From contig CALAIO010000168.1 of assembly GCA_937923355.1 (NCBI GenBank), forward strand, positions 1 to 6,498: 6,498 nt of DNA, read 5' to 3'. The stretch's first letter is position 1; each line of letters opens with the position of its first letter. Shown here piece after piece: positions 1 through 5,474 of this stretch. Below the pieces are notes generated by a model. That model made no database searches. It had not been told where the DNA came from and saw only the letters and a list, made by a program, of their open reading frames with translations. The translations under genes and the position numbers were made by a program. This stretch comes from an uncultured Rhizobiaceae group bacterium. Its GTDB lineage: Bacteria > Pseudomonadota > Alphaproteobacteria > Rhizobiales > Rhizobiaceae.

Positions 1-164
1 GGTGAAACAATGATCGTTTCAACCAATTCCATAGAAGCACGAGCATCTGCATAAAGCTCTGGATTAAACGCTGGCAATGTATCAATTGGGTAGCAAACAA
101 TCGGCCTGATCGCTTTAAGATCTTGCGCATTTTGCGGGGCAGGGTTTCTTGGTGTGGGCTTCAT
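1..164 (-). CDS. Partial 5' end of a possible DUF1989 (urea carboxylase-associated) family protein
   Basis: An open frame on the minus strand starts with ATG at 164 and runs off the left edge, giving about 54 residues. It begins MKPTPRNPAPQNAQDLKAIR and continues with a YPIDTLPAFNPELYADAR segment and then an ETIIVSP segment. From memory of the family, a short proline-rich leader followed by an 'ETI-hydrophobic-P' strand resembles the N-terminus of DUF1989 proteins, which often lie near urea-amidolyase or amino-acid catabolic genes. None of the family's conserved core is visible, so this is a weak assignment. The ribosome-binding site is poor (GAAAG about 6 bases before the ATG). An ATG further upstream, at 186, is in another frame and stops after eight codons, its TGA overlapping the chosen ATG. 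The gene is divergent from the DgcN-like gene, with a 155-base gap. That an open frame with a start exists is fairly secure; the family is not. Confidence 0.45.
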   Translation of the reverse strand, partial: MKPTPRNPAPQNAQDLKAIRPIVCYPIDTLPAFNPELYADARASMELVETIIVS

Positions 165-319
165 GGAACATCTTTCAAATTAGTCATGTCTAGCAATACT
201 CAAATCTGGCCTATCCATCTACAGAAATTTTCAGAAAACTGGCACTATCAGGTTTTAATTCTGGTCTTTAGAGGTAGAAAAAATTAAAATTTAAATGCTG
301 GGTTACAGGGACTAAAATC

Positions 320-1327
320 ATGTCTATTAAATCTCCTTATCTATTATTCATTGGTGATGTGCCGGATGCTTTGGCTGCCAAAACGGCACAAGGTGTTGTG
401 GATTGGCGTCCGGAACGTTGTGCAGGTCAAATGCGCATGGAAGGCTGCGGTGCAGACCTTGGCATTCCTGACATGAGCATTGAAGAAGCAGTTAGCGCAG
501 GCGCAAAAACATTCGTCGTTGGTGCAGTAAACGCTGGTGGTGTTTTAAAAGACACTTGGATCCCGGAAGTTGTAAATGCAATCGAAGCGGGCATGGATGT
601 CGCAAGTGGCCTTCACGTGCGTTTGCAGGAAGTACCAGAAGTGGCAGCCGCAGCAGAAAAACATGGTGCACAACTTCATAACCTTCGTCATTCAGATCGC
701 ACTTATGCAACAGGCAAAGGCACACCACGAAAAGGTAAGCGCCTTTTGGCTGTTGGGACGGATTGTTCAGTCGGTAAAAAATATTCAGCACTTTGCATTG
801 AGCGTGACATGAAAGCCGCAGGCCATTCAGCAGAGTTTTGCGCAACAGGTCAAACAGGACTTTTGATTGCAGAACGCGGTGTGGCACTTGATGCTGTGGT
901 TGCAGACTTTATTTCTGGTGCAGCAGAATTCATCACGCCAGAAACAGACGAAAACAACTGGCAAATCGTTGAAGGGCAGGGTTCATTGTTCCACCCATCC
1001 TTCTCAGGCGTAACATTGGGTCTTCTGCACGGTTCTCAGCCAGACGCATTTGTTGTTTGTCATGAACCAACCAGAACAACCATGCGCGGCGTACCAACTC
1101 CACTACCAACCATTCAACAAGTGATTGAAGCAACAACGTTGATGGGTAAACTAACAAACCCAGACGTGCGCTGCGTAGGCATCTGCGTAAACACACTGGC
1201 GCTTTCAGAAGACGAAGCAAAAGCATACCTGGCCAAAACAGGCGAAGAACACGGCCTACCATGCGTAGACCCGTTACGCTTTGGCGCAGAGGCAATCGTT
1301 GCAGAAGTTGAAAAGCAGTTTGGGTAA
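320..1327 (+). CDS. dgcN: DUF1611 P-loop protein, DgcN-type D-glutamate N-acetyltransferase
   Basis: The 335-residue protein matches the DUF1611 layout. It has an N-terminal Rossmann-like domain (about 1-125, with VDWRPERCAGQ near 27-37) and a C-terminal P-loop NTPase-like domain. The P-loop is GTDCSVGKK at 146-154. It is followed by FCATGQTG at 173-180, VEGQGSLFHP at 217-226 and CHEPTRTTMRG at 247-257, all typical family blocks. Known for the family: DgcN acetylates D-glutamate to N-acetyl-D-glutamate, which the enolase-superfamily racemase DgcA turns into the L form, feeding L-glutamate metabolism; the protein is cytoplasmic. The start is supported by AGGGA at 307-311, eight bases before the ATG. 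No signal peptide is seen. The gene is followed by a terminator and then unrelated genes, so any dgcA partner lies elsewhere. The family call is secure; the exact substrate is inferred from the family. Confidence 0.82.
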   Translation: MSIKSPYLLFIGDVPDALAAKTAQGVVDWRPERCAGQMRMEGCGADLGIPDMSIEEAVSAGAKTFVVGAVNAGGVLKDTWIPEVVNAIEAGMDVASGLHVRLQEVPEVAAAAEKHGAQLHNLRHSDRTYATGKGTPRKGKRLLAVGTDCSVGKKYSALCIERDMKAAGHSAEFCATGQTGLLIAERGVALDAVVADFISGAAEFITPETDENNWQIVEGQGSLFHPSFSGVTLGLLHGSQPDAFVVCHEPTRTTMRGVPTPLPTIQQVIEATTLMGKLTNPDVRCVGICVNTLALSEDEAKAYLAKTGEEHGLPCVDPLRFGAEAIVAEVEKQFG

Positions 1328-1337
1328 GTAAGATATT

Positions 1338-1375
1338 AAACCAGCGTCGTGTGATATAAACGCAGCGCTGGTTTT
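1338..1375 (+). terminator. Rho-independent terminator after the DgcN-like gene
   Basis: AAACCAGCG (1338-1346) pairs perfectly with CGCTGGTTT (1366-1374), a 9-bp stem, and four Ts end the right arm. The loop of 19 bases is longer than usual, though an alternative inner pairing (GCGT 1344-1347 with ACGC 1360-1363) would shorten it. It begins 10 bases after the stop codon. This suggests that the DgcN-like gene is transcribed on its own and that the following genes need their own promoter. Confidence 0.7.
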
Positions 1376-1524
1376 ATGAATTGCTTCTTATAGTCCAATT
1401 AGGACATTCAATTGTTGTCGCTGCCATAAAATAAATATTTCTGCTGAATTCTCTTCACATTGATCCCAGCTTAATATCCCAACAAATCAAGTTATGAAAT
1501 AATTAGGGAAATTGAGGTTCAATT

Positions 1525-1540
1525 CTTTAAGTTGTTAAAG
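1525..1540 (+). repeat. Short perfect inverted repeat just before the lipoprotein gene's ribosome-binding site
   Basis: CTTTAA (1525-1530) and TTAAAG (1535-1540) are perfect inverted arms around GTTG. The repeat lies five bases before the GGAAAG (1545-1550) that serves as ribosome-binding site for the gene starting at 1554. It could be an operator half-site pair or a weak RNA hairpin. The arms are short and AT-rich, so chance is a real alternative. The rest of the 226-base gap (1328-1553) shows the terminator described separately and no convincing promoter boxes or small gene. Confidence 0.3.
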
Positions 1541-1553
1541 GGTTGGAAAGCAG

Positions 1554-2063
1554 ATGAGAAAAAAGATTTCAATAACAGTTGGAATGATATTGCTGCTTGC
1601 ATCATGCGCTCCGGAAAAATCGAAGCAAAGTGACGCGGAAATCACGACTGAGAATGTCGCTGAAATTATTCATAAAAACAATGATCCACTATCTGGTAAC
1701 GAAACAATCAAACTGCATGAGGTAAAGGTCGTCGGCAATTTTGATGACTCACTCACCGTTGATTTTACCTACACCTACGAACACGATATTCCATCTGAAG
1801 AAGTAAGGCTGTTTGTAACGCCCGACCACAAATATTGGCGTACACGTTACTTGGTTATTGATAAAGGAACTCATACAGCACGTGCTATTATAAAACTTAG
1901 TAATCAGAAGATGGATGCCGATGGAAAAGCCGAAGCCCATAGTACAAAACTATTTTTTAGATTTGGCCACTATATTACAAGTGAAATAACAGGAAAAACC
2001 AGATTTGGTGGCAATTTCTGGGATCAAGAAGTGCGTTTCAGGAAAACATGGAGCCTAAAATAA
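1554..2063 (+). CDS. Predicted small lipoprotein of unknown function
   Basis: The 169-residue protein has a clear type II (lipoprotein) signal: basic MRKK, a hydrophobic stretch I5-L15, and the lipobox L15-A16-S17-C18, leaving a mature protein of about 152 residues with Cys18 lipidated. The residue after Cys18 is Ala, not Asp, so by the E. coli rule it would go to the outer membrane; that rule is not certain in alphaproteobacteria. A charged linker (about 19-60) precedes a region of alternating polar and hydrophobic residues (about 60-165) rich in predicted beta strands (VKVVGNF, LTVDFTYTYEH, RYLVIDK, KLFFRFGHY), suggesting a small beta-sandwich. I recognise no family and there are no other cysteines. 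GGAAAG at 1545-1550 supports the start. The LRR-protein gene follows after 34 bases on the same strand with no terminator visible between them, so the two are probably co-transcribed and may work together in the envelope. Confidence 0.8.
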   Translation: MRKKISITVGMILLLASCAPEKSKQSDAEITTENVAEIIHKNNDPLSGNETIKLHEVKVVGNFDDSLTVDFTYTYEHDIPSEEVRLFVTPDHKYWRTRYLVIDKGTHTARAIIKLSNQKMDADGKAEAHSTKLFFRFGHYITSEITGKTRFGGNFWDQEVRFRKTWSLK

Positions 2064-2097
2064 CATTCGAATACGAACTTAATTTGAAAGTTGAACG

Positions 2098-3069
2098 ATG
2101 CGTAAATCTGTAAAAATTATTAGCTTAGCACTGGTTATAGCTGCACTTTTCTTCGGCTATGACTGGTACAAGCAACAACCGGTAATCGAGGAAGCCTATG
2201 CAGTTGCACAAAAGCGCATAAAAGATACGATTGCATTCGGTGACCATACGCAATTGGATTTGTCAGACCTGCATAAGTTAAACGCATTACCTCCACAAAT
2301 TTCAACAATGAACAAGCTTGAAACACTCATTCTGTCAGATACGAATGTGAGTAATCTAAGCCTGGTAGGTGAGCTGCCTTCTCTGAAAAATCTATATATT
2401 AACAACACTCCTGTTTCAGATTTATCAACGCTTTCGAAAAGTCCACGTTTGGAAAAACTGGTTGCAGCAAAAAGCAGGGTTTTCAATTTGGAGCCTTTGG
2501 TAGGCATTCGTACTTTGAAAGATCTGGCGCTAGGTGGCACAGCTATAAAGTCTCTTGAACCCACCCAATATATGGCAAAGCTGCAGAAAGTGAATTTGTA
2601 TAATAGCTATGCAAATGATGGTTCTCAAAAATACTATCAAGCATTGCAGGAAAAAGGTGTAAAGCTTGTTAGTGGCAGCTCATACAGACAAAACTACAAA
2701 CCGGGCATACTTTACAAAACCCAGGTTTTCCTGGCGCGTCTAGCGTCAGATTTTTCAGACAGATATGGTGTCGCAAGAAAAGTAGTCGTGTTTCTACAAC
2801 CGCCGAAGATGTATAATGGCGCTAAAAATTCAATATGCGTAAACAATCATACCGGTAGCGCTTTAAGTTTCTCTTTTGAAACCAGTCAGGGAACCAATAC
2901 TTTTCGATTGGCGCATAATTCATGGCGCTGTCAAAAAAACGATGAAGTTGCAAAACTTGCCATAAAGCACAGCAATAATGGCCCAGAAATTTGCACCCGC
3001 AAGATTGAGACAGGACAAACAATCGTTATCAAAGAGTTTGAGGCAAGTGACATTTGCCAACCCGCATAA
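2098..3069 (+). CDS. Membrane-anchored leucine-rich-repeat protein with a four-cysteine C-terminal region
   Basis: The 323-residue protein starts with a basic end (R2, K3, K6) and one hydrophobic segment (about 7-20) followed by YDWYKQQ without an obvious cleavage site, so it is probably an uncleaved inner-membrane anchor with the rest in the periplasm. Residues about 53-170 form leucine-rich repeats of exactly 22 residues starting at L74, L96, L118, L140 and L162, with an earlier degenerate one near L53; the spacing resembles SDS22/internalin-type repeats. A linker follows (about 171-240). The last 80 residues contain four cysteines (247, 278, 299, 320) and beta-rich sequence, consistent with two disulfides in the periplasm. 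I know no family for this tail. LRRs usually bind proteins, so a binding or scaffold role is inferred; no enzyme motif is visible. The ribosome-binding site is weak (GAAAG at 2086-2090). The gene is second in a probable pair with the lipoprotein and ends 15 bases from the convergent oxidoreductase gene. Confidence 0.82.
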   Translation: MRKSVKIISLALVIAALFFGYDWYKQQPVIEEAYAVAQKRIKDTIAFGDHTQLDLSDLHKLNALPPQISTMNKLETLILSDTNVSNLSLVGELPSLKNLYINNTPVSDLSTLSKSPRLEKLVAAKSRVFNLEPLVGIRTLKDLALGGTAIKSLEPTQYMAKLQKVNLYNSYANDGSQKYYQALQEKGVKLVSGSSYRQNYKPGILYKTQVFLARLASDFSDRYGVARKVVVFLQPPKMYNGAKNSICVNNHTGSALSFSFETSQGTNTFRLAHNSWRCQKNDEVAKLAIKHSNNGPEICTRKIETGQTIVIKEFEASDICQPA

Positions 3070-3084
3070 AGCATGATCTTTTGC

Positions 3085-4059
3085 TTAAATCGTCAAAATC
3101 GTCTGCCCGGTCGTCTTCCTGCCATCTAAATCACGATGCGCGGTTGCTACTTTTGTCAGCGGATAGGTTTGGTTTACCTGTATTTTAATCTTCCCATCCG
3201 AAATCATCTTGAAGAGTTGTTTGGCGCGTTTTTGGAGTTCGTCGCCTGCAAGGAAATGAAACAGCGTTGGGCGGGTCATGAAGAGCGAACCATAAGCCGA
3301 TAGGTCTGCCATTTTAAAATTCGCCGCAGGGCCAGATGATTGGCCGAAGGCTACAAACATGCCGAAGTTGCGAAGTACTTCCAGTGAACCCGGGTAAGTA
3401 TCCTTGCCCACGGAATCATAGACTGCCGCCACGCCCTGTTTTTTGGTGAGGCGCATGGTCTTGGCGACGAAATCATCTTTCTTGTAATCAATGACATTTG
3501 CGTAGCCTGCCTTTTTAGCAAGCTTGCATTTGGCGCTACCGCCAGCAGTGCCAATCGCGTTGATGCCTTTGTCCTTGAGCCATTGGCCAACAATCAGGCC
3601 AACACCGCCTGCCGCAGCATGAACTAAAACTGTATCGTCTTTCTTTGGCTTATAACAATCATGAATGAGATAATGCGCAGTCAGGCCTTTTAGAATACTA
3701 GCGGCTGCCACTTCATCTGAAACACCATTTGGAATTTTGACCAAACGATCAGCAGCAATAATACGGTGCGTACAATATCCGCCACCTGGAACAGTCCATG
3801 CAACACGTTCGCCTACTTTAACGGATTTGACACCAGCGCCAACCGCTTCCACAACACCAGCGCCTTCACAACCTAAAATACAAGGGTAACCACCCGGTGC
3901 AGGATAAAGACCCGAGCGTTGATAGATATCAATGAAGTTCATGCCAATCGCAGTATGGCGAATAAGCGCTTCGCCTTTTTTGGGCTTAGCCAATTCAATT
4001 TCTCGTTTCTTGAAAACGCCAGCCGCACCCGCCTTATCCGCAACCATTGCATATGCCAT
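3085..4059 (-). CDS. NADPH:quinone reductase-like oxidoreductase (QOR / zeta-crystallin type, MDR superfamily)
   Basis: At 324 residues the protein is close to the length of E. coli QorA. The N-terminal catalytic GroES-like domain carries NFIDIYQRSGLYP (41-53) and GCEGAGVVEAVG (63-74), both family hallmarks. The Rossmann domain carries the NADPH-binding loop HAAAGGVG (147-154) and later YDSVGKDTY (214-222) and FGQSSGP (238-244). There is no zinc-ligand cysteine cluster, as expected for the quinone-reductase branch rather than alcohol dehydrogenases. Known for the family: cytoplasmic NADPH-dependent one- or two-electron reduction of quinones or of alkenal/enone double bonds; the exact substrate cannot be read from sequence. 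The start is set by a strong ribosome-binding site GGGAGGAA (plus-strand 4067-4074), seven bases before the ATG. The gene is second in an operon, 26 bases after the AhpD-like gene, and its site lies in that gap. Confidence 0.88.
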   Translation of the reverse strand: MAYAMVADKAGAAGVFKKREIELAKPKKGEALIRHTAIGMNFIDIYQRSGLYPAPGGYPCILGCEGAGVVEAVGAGVKSVKVGERVAWTVPGGGYCTHRIIAADRLVKIPNGVSDEVAAASILKGLTAHYLIHDCYKPKKDDTVLVHAAAGGVGLIVGQWLKDKGINAIGTAGGSAKCKLAKKAGYANVIDYKKDDFVAKTMRLTKKQGVAAVYDSVGKDTYPGSLEVLRNFGMFVAFGQSSGPAANFKMADLSAYGSLFMTRPTLFHFLAGDELQKRAKQLFKMISDGKIKIQVNQTYPLTKVATAHRDLDGRKTTGQTILTI

Positions 4060-4085
4060 TGATACATTCCTCCCAGAATCAAAAT

Positions 4086-4484
4086 TTATTCAGCTTTAAA
4101 GATATCATCTACAGGAACTTGCAGGGAAGTGACAAGGTGATTGGTTTTACCTGCCATGCCTATAATAGAAATCAATTCATTATGTTGATCTTCACTCATG
4201 CCTTTTGCTTTAGCAGCAGCCGTGTGTGAGTGAATGCAATAAGAGCAACCATTAGCGACAGAAACAGCAATATAAATCATTTCCTTGGTAAGTGGATCGA
4301 TAGTTCCAGGTCCCATGATGGATTTTAACTCACCCCATATGGCTTTGAGTTGTTGAGGATCATGCGCCAGCGCACGCCAAAAATTATTGATAAAATCAGA
4401 GCCGCGCGTCTTGCGGATGTCATCGAAAACTTCAAGGACTTCAGGAGAAGCTTCCGCATCTGAAATAAGGGAACGTGTAGACAT
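4086..4484 (-). CDS. AhpD-like carboxymuconolactone decarboxylase family protein
   Basis: With the start chosen here the protein has 132 residues. It shows the AhpD-core pattern: E68, then C80-S-Y-C83 and H87, that is E-x11-CxxC-x3-H, inside an all-helical sequence. Known for the family: a CxxC dithiol that reduces peroxides or similar substrates, or (in true carboxymuconolactone decarboxylases, which often lack the CxxC) ring-cleavage chemistry. The CxxC argues for a thiol redox role in the cytoplasm. An upstream TTG at 4505 would add seven residues (MTNERFI), but the ATG at 4484 is better: it has GAAAGG six bases upstream, whereas the TTG codon lies inside the palindrome. It is first in an operon with the quinone-reductase-like gene and divergent from the cyclase gene. 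The pairing suggests a shared redox or detoxification job. Confidence 0.86.
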   Translation of the reverse strand: MSTRSLISDAEASPEVLEVFDDIRKTRGSDFINNFWRALAHDPQQLKAIWGELKSIMGPGTIDPLTKEMIYIAVSVANGCSYCIHSHTAAAKAKGMSEDQHNELISIIGMAGKTNHLVTSLQVPVDDIFKAE

Positions 4485-4490
4485 AATAAA

Positions 4491-4496
4491 CCTTTC
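4491..4496 (-). promoter_or_regulatory. Ribosome-binding site deciding the AhpD-like gene start
   Basis: On the minus strand GAAAGG lies six bases before the ATG at 4484. It would fall inside the coding region if the upstream TTG at 4505 were the start, which favours the shorter protein. Confidence 0.65.
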
Positions 4497-4499
4497 ATT

Positions 4500-4515
4500 C
4501 GTCAAGTCCTTGACG
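4500..4515. promoter_or_regulatory. Perfect palindrome, candidate operator in the divergent promoter region
   Basis: CGTCAAG (4500-4506) and CTTGACG (4509-4515) are perfect 7-base inverted arms separated by TC. It sits in the 84-base gap between the AhpD-like operon (minus) and the cyclase gene (plus), 15 bases from the first and 53 from the second. A 16-base dyad in a divergent gap is the usual form of a dimeric repressor or activator site. The right arm contains TTGACG, which also reads as a -35 box for the cyclase gene, so a bound protein would block polymerase there. No regulator gene is present in the window, so the protein that binds is unknown. Confidence 0.55.
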
Positions 4516-4538
4516 CAAATCCATTTGAGTAGTCCAAT
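4510..4538 (+). promoter_or_regulatory. Candidate sigma70-type promoter for the cyclase gene
   Basis: TTGACG (4510-4515, five of six matches to TTGACA) is followed after 17 bases by TCCAAT (4533-4538, four of six matches to TATAAT). Transcription would begin near 4545, leaving a leader of about 24 bases that contains the ribosome-binding site AGGAG (4558-4562). The -10 box is mediocre, so this is tentative. No comparable pair was found for the minus-strand operon. Confidence 0.4.
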
Positions 4539-4568
4539 GGTGGCCTAAACGAAAGATAGGAGCAAGTT

Positions 4569-5393
4569 ATGTGTGATGTTTGTGTAATGAATTCCGTGAA
4601 AGAAAAGATGCTTTCCAGGCGTGATCTCTTTAAGGCTTCTGGCGCAGTGGTTGCTGCTGGTGCTGTTGCTTCAACTATATCTGCGCCCGCTGCACTTGCG
4701 GATGGACATAGCAAGGTTGAAGATTTGACGCATGAATATGATGACAAGTTCCCGACCTACTTTGGTGCGCCCGGTATTGAGATGGAGCAAAAGTTTAATT
4801 TCAAGGATAACGGTTTTAATCTGATGCAGTTAAACCTCAATGAACATACAGGCACGCATATGGATGCGCCGCTGCATTTTTCTGCAGACGGGCAGGCGGT
4901 GAATGAAATTCCCGTTGAAAACTTAGTGGTGCCGCTTTGTGTTATTCATATTCACAAAAAAGCAGCGGAAAATGCGGACGCACAAGTCACCCCTGATGAC
5001 ATCAAGGCCTATATTTCTAAGCATGGCCCAATTCCGGATAAGGCCTGTGTCGCCATGCACTCTGGTTGGAGCAAGCACGTTGCAACAGACAAATATCGCA
5101 ACGTCGGTAGCGATGGAAAGACCATGCACTTTCCAGGTTTCCATATAGAAGCAACAAAAATGTTATTGGAAGAAACAAATGCTGTTGGCATGGCGGTTGA
5201 TACGCTCTCACTTGATCATGGGCCATCAGCAGATTTTGCAACGCATTATGCCTGGTTACCACAAAACCGCTGGGGCATCGAGAATATTGCTAACTTGGAT
5301 AAAGTGCCAGCCTCTGGTGCAACGCTGGTTGTGGGCGCGCCAAAACACAAAGGCGGCACTGGCGGCCCTGCGCGTATCTTTGCGCTTGCATAA
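4569..5393 (+). CDS. Tat-exported cyclase family protein (kynurenine formamidase / isatin hydrolase-like metal hydrolase)
   Basis: The 274-residue protein carries a twin-arginine signal: SRRDLFK at 16-22, a hydrophobic alanine-rich stretch to about 41, and an ALA|D cleavage site after residue 44, so it is predicted to be folded with its metal and exported to the periplasm. The mature part contains the cyclase-family metal motif HTGTHMDAPLHF (93-104; H93, H97 and D99 as likely ligands, H103 as likely catalytic base). A second block at H226 to E238 (THYAWL to GIENIANLD) fits the remaining conserved His and Glu of this fold. VDTLSLDHG (210-218) is also typical. Family members hydrolyse formamides or cyclic amides, usually with Zn or Mn; the substrate here is unknown. 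The start has AGGAG (4558-4562), six bases upstream. Fifteen residues including C2-x-x-C5 precede the Tat motif. It is divergent from the AhpD-like/quinone-reductase operon. Confidence 0.87.
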   Translation: MCDVCVMNSVKEKMLSRRDLFKASGAVVAAGAVASTISAPAALADGHSKVEDLTHEYDDKFPTYFGAPGIEMEQKFNFKDNGFNLMQLNLNEHTGTHMDAPLHFSADGQAVNEIPVENLVVPLCVIHIHKKAAENADAQVTPDDIKAYISKHGPIPDKACVAMHSGWSKHVATDKYRNVGSDGKTMHFPGFHIEATKMLLEETNAVGMAVDTLSLDHGPSADFATHYAWLPQNRWGIENIANLDKVPASGATLVVGAPKHKGGTGGPARIFALA

Positions 5394-5420
5394 GGTTCGC
5401 TTCCAGACAATAAATGAGAA

Positions 5421-5449
5421 AAGACGCCAGCTATAAATGGCTGGCGTTT
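5421..5449 (+). terminator. Rho-independent terminator after the cyclase gene
   Basis: ACGCCAGC (5424-5431) pairs perfectly with GCTGGCGT (5440-5447). G-U and A-U pairs extend the stem outward to 5422/5449, and a U-G pair closes a six-base loop. The T tract is interrupted (TTTGGTTT), so strength is uncertain, but the GC-rich stem 30 bases after the stop codon is convincing. It separates the cyclase gene from the aminotransferase gene, for which no clear promoter boxes are seen in the remaining 25 bases. Confidence 0.72.
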
Positions 5450-5474
5450 GGTTTGAGTATAGAGGGATTTTTAA

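Noticed and set aside
228..256. Short inverted sequences upstream of the DgcN-like gene: TTTTC-A-GAAAA at 228-238 and AAAAC/GTTTT at 235-256.
   Set aside because: Arms are only five bases and AT-rich, the second has several mismatches inside, and such pairs are expected by chance in this base composition.
281..294. TAAAAT/TTAAAT boxes as a -10 for the DgcN-like gene.
   Set aside because: No acceptable -35 sequence lies 16-18 bases upstream; CTGGTC matches only two of six positions.
492..1295. Long open frames on the minus strand opposite the DgcN-like gene.
   Set aside because: They have no recognisable motifs and lie wholly opposite a gene with clear family motifs; they are shadows of its codon pattern.
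3068..3087. AAGCA/TGCTT hairpin between the convergent LRR and quinone-reductase genes as a shared terminator.
   Set aside because: The stem is five base pairs, AT-rich, with no T tract on either strand.
4485..4505. TTG at 4505 as start of the AhpD-like gene.
   Set aside because: The ATG at 4484 has a well-spaced GAAAGG site, and the TTG codon lies inside the palindrome.
5386..5414. TTGCAT and AATAAA with 17-base spacing as a promoter for the aminotransferase gene.
   Set aside because: Matches are weak (three and four of six), and transcripts would have to pass the hairpin at 5421-5449.
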